Of a DNA stretch of 64,000 nt, positions 56,801 through 64,000 are shown in pieces (within the stretch, counting starts at the first letter, position 1; each line of letters starts with the position of its first letter). Position numbers and translations under genes: made by a program. The stretch is taken from positions 3,457,038 through 3,521,037 of the forward strand of contig OZ023273.1 of NCBI GenBank assembly GCA_964007475.1. The letters are read 5' to 3'. Under the pieces are notes generated by a model. That model was not told the origin of the DNA. It made no database searches and worked only from the letters and a program-made list of their open reading frames with translations. The DNA is from Hybos culiciformis. Taxonomy: Eukaryota; Arthropoda; Insecta; Diptera; Hybotidae.

Positions 56801-59800
56801 AATGAAATGAAGATATCAAAGGATCTATTTGTGAATAATAAAAAAAAAAAAAACAAAAAAAACATTCTAACCATAAAAAATACATAAATTTTTCCACGTT
56901 TTTAACCCTAAACAACAACGTGACTTTATGATTTTATTATTTGATTTCTAATTTCATTCTCTTCATTTTTCGTTGAAAAAAAAAAAAAAAAATTGTCCTT
57001 TTAAGAAATAAAAATTTTAAAATTAATCAAGAGCCGACATAGCCGTGTATCTTATAATAAATGAAAAAGATGTTGAAAATCTAATAACTTTTTTCCTTGA
57101 TTAAAACTTCACAATTTTTTTTTTTCGTTCTTTTTAAATATTTGCTCTTTAAGTTTTTAATCGCAAATGTCTAAAGATTAGTTTTAAGAACCTTGAAGAA
57201 CCAGGAAAGTGTAGACTTAGAAGATGTTATTTAGAAAATTGGTGTTTTGGTCATCGAAGAAAAGACGAGACGTCTATTATTAGTAAACTTATGATGAATT
57301 AGAAAACTGAATCGATTCCATTAAGAATAAAAAAAAAAAAATGATATAAAATATCATATAATCAACATGACAGCTGAATTTAATACCAGATCTCATTAAA
57401 ATAATAAATTTAATGCCAGCCAATATTTTTCTAAGTTCAAGTGTTAGATATTAAGATAGTTTAATAATTCTTTAACTAAAGCAAAATTTTTTATTTTTCT
57501 GTCATAGACATTAAAAAATATAAATTACATGGTATTTTATTTAATAAACTCGTAAAAAACGCTAAAGGGAGTAACATATACAAAAGTATAATAATATATA
57601 TAAAAAAAAATATTATTATTATTTTTTTTTTTTCATATAATATAAATATTTAATGTGAGAAGAATTTTTGTGCATTTTAATTTCTGCCTAATGGAAAAGG
57701 TTGAAAAACTCACTTTTCATTATTAATAAAAACTATTTTTTTTTTCTTTAAATCAGGTGACATATACTTGTTACGCAATTTAAAATGTTAGGCGTCAATG
57801 TGTGTAAAGGAAAATAATTTTTATTTTTGCATTATACACACTTGTAGAGTGAAAAGTAAAACAAAATGCAAAGTTCATAGAATAGTAGTAGAAATGGAAT
57901 TATTTGTAATATATCGTCGAAAACAAACGTCATTTAAAGATCCTAAAATGTGTAAAATGGAAAGTTTATAATAATAGTTTTTCGCTAAGATTATGTAATT
58001 TATGTTTAAACATTAAAAGAAGTGATAATTCTATAACAGGTACTATTTGACTTGACTTTTAAGATATTTAGGGAAATTGTATATCAAAAATTTTTGGGTC
58101 AGTTCATAATTTTAGAATTTTTTTTTTTATTTTAAATTGTATCTTCAGATATTAATATCATTCAAAGAACTAAACATAAATTTTATTCATTATTTTGTAT
58201 TCCATGCTAGCTGATAATAAGTTCATGAGTATTTTTTTTTAAATAAAAATATATGTGTGTTATGCATTTATGTGTTTTTTTTTTTTATGTTGTAACATGA
58301 TACCTTTATATTATGTTAATTTAGAGCAAAATAGAAAAGTTCCTATTTTTAATTCAACATTATAAATTTTGAATATATGTTGTGCATCTTAAGTATATAT
58401 CATGCGAATTTTATTAAACTTTGTAAATTAACGAATATGGTTATTTATTTAAATATAAAAATTTTAAAATTTAGTCAAAAAATATACATTCTTGTAGTAA
58501 ATTGATGTTGAGTGATTTATTCGGTTCATTCTGACAGAAAATATTCTTAATATTGGTCTTTTCGAATTTTTAATTGAATGTGGTTATTTATTAAAATGTT
58601 ATTTTTGGAATTTATAACTAATTGATATTTATAATTTTTTTTTTTATGAATGTGTTATATTTTTGTCATAAAAGTGTTGACTTTTGATACACAATTTTTC
58701 TGCATTCATCCAAGCATTGCTGATTTTATTTGAAAATTTTCTCAAGAAATTTATTCCATATTATATAGACCTGATTTATTATTCATTCTCTAATTTATAT
58801 TTTCTATAGAGTTTGGTTGGCTGATTTTTCTATATTGTCTAGCCGGTGCCACTTGCTTTCAGAAATTTTTATATATATTTTTTGTATGTATTATGAAAAT
58901 GAATATTAAATAAATATACTTTTTTGAATTATTATATATACCTATATATTCTTTATCTTATTATCGTGTTTAAAAAACTTTTTGATTTGTTGATTGTTTT
59001 AAAATCTAGGATTAGATAGTAATATCCTCCAATTTTAGAGATCAAAATGTTTAGATGCTAAGTTACAGACTATAATTTATGTCCACTATGGTATATATTT
59101 TATATATTGCATCACCATCCAGTTATCTAATTCCAGAGAATTGAATTTCAAAATTATAAAAAATTGTGACATAACAAATTCGAAAATGACCATAATATTT
59201 TAAGTGGCCTCAGGCTTCGCTACTTTATTTTTATTCAAGAATAAATAAATAATTTTTTTTTTCCATCGTATTTTCACTTTGATAAATGAATATTCATAAA
59301 GAGTAAAAAAAAATAACATTCGTTTAATATATCGGCGAATATTTATTACAAAACAAACAGTTTTTTTTTATAAATATAATGTCATCATAATTTATTTAAT
59401 AATAAAATAAAAAAAAACTGAAAATAAAATTGAATTAAGAGGGAAAATAGAGATAGAGCCAAAAAAGGAAAATGAAGATAAATCAAGAATTTTTTGATGC
59501 AAAATAGAAATTTGAAATCATTCTAAAATTATTTCACCTTTTAGCTAATCATAAGATTGCAATCAATATCCTATAAATTTATAACTTGTTTCTTGGAAAG
59601 AATTTCTATTGATTGTAAGATAATGAACTTTTTTGTTTTAAACATTGGCGGTGATTGATTTGGGTTTACACAAAGTAACCGCAATATAAATTTCTCTTGT
59701 GGGATGCTGAAAACAATAGATCTAAATATATTTTCCTATTATACAAAAGTTTTCATTGAAATTGTGTGTTCATCGTAGCTCTCAGAGTTTAAATTTACGT

Positions 59801-62800
59801 CAAGTCAAATTTAGGTTGGAGATTAACATTATTTTTTAAACTCGGAAGATTTATAATTTAATGGAAAAGGATTTAATGTATGAAGCATAGCAATAAGTTT
59901 ATATTGATATAAATAGGAATAATATTTCACAACTATTCAATATTACATGTTTATGTTACAAACATTATTTCAAACAAACTTTTAATTCCAATCTAAATTT
60001 AATATTCAATATAAAAAAAATCTATAATATCCTCTCTTTCCTTAGTTAAATTTAACTTAAAATTTTCTAAGCATAATTTTTTTTTAAATGCCCTAGTTAT
60101 ATACAATTTCTATTTGAAATTCTCTAACTTAATAAATAATGTTGATTAATAATAGCTTTTAAGGAACAAAAAAAAGAATATAAAAATAAAAATTATGTTG
60201 TGTGTTTTGCCAGTATAATATTTACTAACAAGATAAGATTGATAAAATTAAAAATATTACTTTAATACCGCAGGGATCAATTAAGTAATATTATAATAAG
60301 ATTTATAACGGTTTAATGAGCTTATATTTTAGTCATATTATTTGTCATCGCGCACCTTAAACAATAATTTTATGTGATTGATTCTGTTTTTGACTTTTTA
60401 TTACATATATTCCAGAAGAAAATGTCAGATACACTTATAAGGACATATCAAATCTGCACACGCATACATTGTATACATTATGTTGCCTTGAATGTCTTGC
60501 AATTTAAGTCCTACATAATAAATTTTCAATTTTTAAAAACCCAAGAGAAGTGTATCTTCTTTATGTTAAAAATATTTAATTTCGCCCGGATCAAAATAAT
60601 TATCCGCCTTGAATTATGCAATTTTGTTTTAATGGAAAAAAATATATATAAACATATATTTATATAATTTATGTGGAAATAAATAACAAATTGAATTAAT
60701 AATTCCTTTTTAGATATTTATTTTATGCTATTTATCTAAACTTAAGGTCAGAGTTGGCATTAATTCTTTATTAACACAGCATGAAGTTTCACAACTGGCA
60801 ATGTAAATTAAAAAAAAAAAAGAAGAAAATAAAGTACCTAGATATACAAACAAAAATAATGGTTAGACACTTGTTTCTTGCAATTTTTTTTTATCTGAAT
60901 GTGAAATTGACATAGATTTTAATTTCAAGCAAATGCAATTATTGCCAAATAAGTTAAAAGATTATTTAAATTGACATTTTTAACAATTTATGAGATGGAA
61001 AAAAAAAAAAGAAGCGAAAAATGTCTGAATAGAAGTAAAATCCTTTTTATGTATTTGCGACTTAAGAAAGTATAAATTATAAATTTTTTATGCTGGTTTT
61101 TTTTTTCTTTGCATTGACTAAAGTTTATAGATACCATGTTTTTTCAATAAAAGAAAAAAATACGAATGAAAATTTTACACGGATTGGTAAAAGTAGTTTC
61201 TTAATGTTCCTTTTTGCTTAATAATTTGGTCAGCGCAATAAAGTTTATGTAATTAAAACTTTTTCTCATCTTAAGTAATTGAAATTGCTTCTCTCCGCAA
61301 AGCTAAAAATTTTAATTTTGATTTAATGATGTATAGAAGATTCTTGTATATAATTCATAATTTACGTAGCTTTTTTACTGATTTTTTTTTTGCACAAAAA
61401 ATTTACTAAAAAATCTTATATTTTACAAACAAAATTAAAATAAAACTTAAACCTATGATTAATAACAAAAATAATAATGTGTGATTTATTAAAAGTTTAA
61501 GGGAAAATATCTTGTTTTTTCTGTTAAATAATAGTAATAAGATCCATTATATTAATTTTAGATTTGATCTGGAATTTTATAAGGTAAATGAAATAAAATT
61601 AAAAAAAAAATTTTTTGATTAAATAATTTATTTAAAATTACTTTTGACCTAATAGTCGAAAGTTTTTAAAAAACCACATAAAATAATTTACAGATTGTTT
61701 AAAATTTTTGAACTGGGTTAAAATTAGCTTATATGTCATATTATGTGTACAATTAAAATTAGACTTCTTTTCTACACAATTTGCATTTTATAAACAAATA
61801 TAATTTCTTTTTTTTTATTATTAAAAAAATATCCAAAAATTATTGTTAATTTTGTTTAACATAATATTACTTAGTGGGTTTTACATCAGTTTGATAATAT
61901 TTTCGAATGGAATAATAATAAAAAAAAAAACAATCAACATAATATAATATGTTGCCACATTAAATTTTCTCTTTGGTATGTAATATTTTTTTTTTAAGGA
62001 AAAAAGAATTAAGAAACATAATAAACTTATGTTTTTTTTTTTTTGTTTCGCGCATAAAAAACCGTTAAGATTTTACTATATAGATACAATTTCTGTCCTA
62101 TTGAAAAACAACATACATTATAATATTGTAAAACGTTTTCTTCTGAATGATTAAGAGATGACGGTTTTAGAGAGGATAATATTTTCTTTAATTTTTTTTT
62201 TTTTTGATATTCATATAAACATAAATTTTTGTACATCTTTGTGTAATTTATTGTGCAGAAATTTTTTAGCAAATAAATTTTCTTCAACTTTTACAATATA
62301 AGTTAAAATGACCTTAGACTGTCAAGTACTATATGTATATATAAGTCCTAAAGGCAAAAAAAAAATATATATTTACATAAAAATATTGATGAGAGTGTAT
62401 ATTAATTAGGTTGCTAGCATTATATTGAGACTTCTATATATTTAGCAAATTGTTGATTGGATGTTGATTGGATGGATAGATTATCATTATTTTACAATTA
62501 CACATTTTGTAATTTATAATTTGGTTTTTAAAGTGTCAAAAATTATCTTTCTTAATATTATTAAAATTGGTGCAATATCGACTTCATTTCTTTCAAATTA
62601 CTTAAATTATATTTTTTCTAGTTTTCCCTGCAGCACAAAGCTGTCATTACCATAAAAATACTTAATAATATTTTTATTTCCTTCTTTTCAAAAAAAAAAA
62701 AAAATTAAATAATTTTCTCAAACTTCTTCTTACTCCTATCCCATTATTAGGTTTTTTTTAGATCATGCAAATTAAAAAAAAAAAAACATAAATTATTATT

Positions 62801-64000
62801 TACAATAAATGTAAAGGAGGAGTGTAGAACACTTTAAAAATGATATGAAAAGAAAATAATTTGTTTTATTTTTTTTATGTTCTCTGTTATTTGGTTATAT
62901 TTCCCTTTTTAATATCGTTTTGCTTTGTTGAACCTGTCTTGCGGTTTATATTTGGCACACTTTTCTTTTGAAAATATAAGGCTTATAAATTTTTTCGTTT
63001 GAGAATATTGAAAAAAAAAAATATAAAAATAAAAATAATAAATAAATAATATTTTAATGTGGTTTTATTTTTTTGTTTCAACATTATTTGCACGCAATTT
63101 TTTTGAAATTTGGAATGCGCGTGAATTTTGGTTTTTCCTATAGGTACATAGTTACTTGTAAAAAAGAAAATATTATTTCATGATTTTCCTTCTTTTCTAA
63201 ATTCGATTAATAATATAAAACATGATTATTTATGGTGAGAGTTTTCTTTATTATTTGCAAAATATTTATTATTTTCAATTAATATTATAATATTAAGGAT
63301 AAAACCTCAAGAATTTAAATTTAGTGCGGTAAAATAGTTGACAATTAAAGTATTATTATTTATTATTTATTAAGTAAAAGTATATTTTTTTTTCAAAAAT
63401 TATTTCTAATAATCGTAATTTGTAAATTTAATTTATAGAATTATAATAGAAATTATAAAATATAGAATTTTTGTCTTAGTTATATTCAATACTTAACATT
63501 TTGTAGATATTATAGAAGTAATCTCCCATACAGGTAAAGGTGTCAAAAATAATATAATTTGGAAAAATTGTACAAAAATTATTTTCCATACCTTGATTTT
63601 AGAAAAAGCTATGAGTATCAAAATCAGATCATGAATATAGTCAGTAAAGACTTAATACGCTGATATTAAAGTTTGGTGTTTGATCAATTGAAAAATATAT
63701 TTAAAAACAGTTCCGACTACGTCTAAAATAATTTCTAAAAGTAAAAGAATTATCCAAAAAATGGTAATTAGTACTGAGGCAAGCTTATAAAACTTCCCTA
63801 CTAGCCTGATATTAGTTTAGAAGTAGTTTTTCATCATGTAGGTTTGAAACTGATGAATCCTTACTAGCCTGATATCATTTTAGAAATAATTTTTTTCATC
63901 ACGTAGGTTTTGAAACTAGTGAAACTTAAAAACTAAATATTTCTATAACTTAATCATAATTTGCTTTAGTTTGATTGTTTGAATAAAAATAAAAATAAAA
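53838..64000. other. Upstream region of host gene, no coding sequence recognised
   Basis: About 10 kb of AT-rich sequence upstream of the host start codon. It probably holds the 5' UTR, possibly a non-coding first exon and a long 5' intron, but I could not fix a promoter or splice sites. No transposon ends, tRNA or protein-like frames were recognised. Confidence 0.5.

Overview
The window is eukaryotic nuclear DNA from an insect, most likely a fly (Diptera). It is extremely A+T-rich, has many homopolymer and AT runs, GT-AG introns, and two recognisable gene types: a PAN/ZP-domain cuticle protein and a cluster of small secreted DUF1091 (SMART DM8, CheB-like) proteins, a family I know as greatly expanded in Diptera. 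The species cannot be read from the sequence.

One host gene on the minus strand spans almost the whole window. Seven coding exons (53837 down to 2000) join in consistent phase to an 809-residue type I membrane protein: signal peptide, low-complexity linker, three PAN/apple domains, a ZP domain, a furin-type RKRR site, one transmembrane helix and a Ser/Pro-rich tail. It belongs to the Drosophila neyo/trynity/NompA group of apical extracellular matrix proteins. Its third intron (8419-48754) is about 40.3 kb.

Seven complete DUF1091-type genes are nested in that intron between 22.1 and 37.7 kb. Six lie on the host strand and one on the opposite strand. Each begins with a 20-22 codon signal-peptide exon followed by a phase-0 intron. 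The six minus-strand genes have a second phase-0 intron at the same place; the plus-strand gene has lost it. All seven reading frames are intact (180-193 residues), so they look like functional, tandemly duplicated secreted proteins.

The rest of the introns hold many non-autonomous mobile elements. These include a three-copy ~525-bp repeat with internal 31-bp units and a hairpin, a hAT-like element with GGAGTC arrays and an 8-bp target duplication, and a near-perfect 313-bp palindrome with an 8-bp target duplication. Two foldback-type elements carry tandem arrays in their inverted arms (one has a 9-bp target duplication), and several other inverted-repeat elements occur. A broken non-LTR retrotransposon reverse transcriptase lies among the nested genes. 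The last ~10 kb (53838-64000), upstream of the host start codon, and the first 2 kb, downstream of its stop, show no coding sequence I can support. No rRNA, tRNA or CRISPR was recognised.
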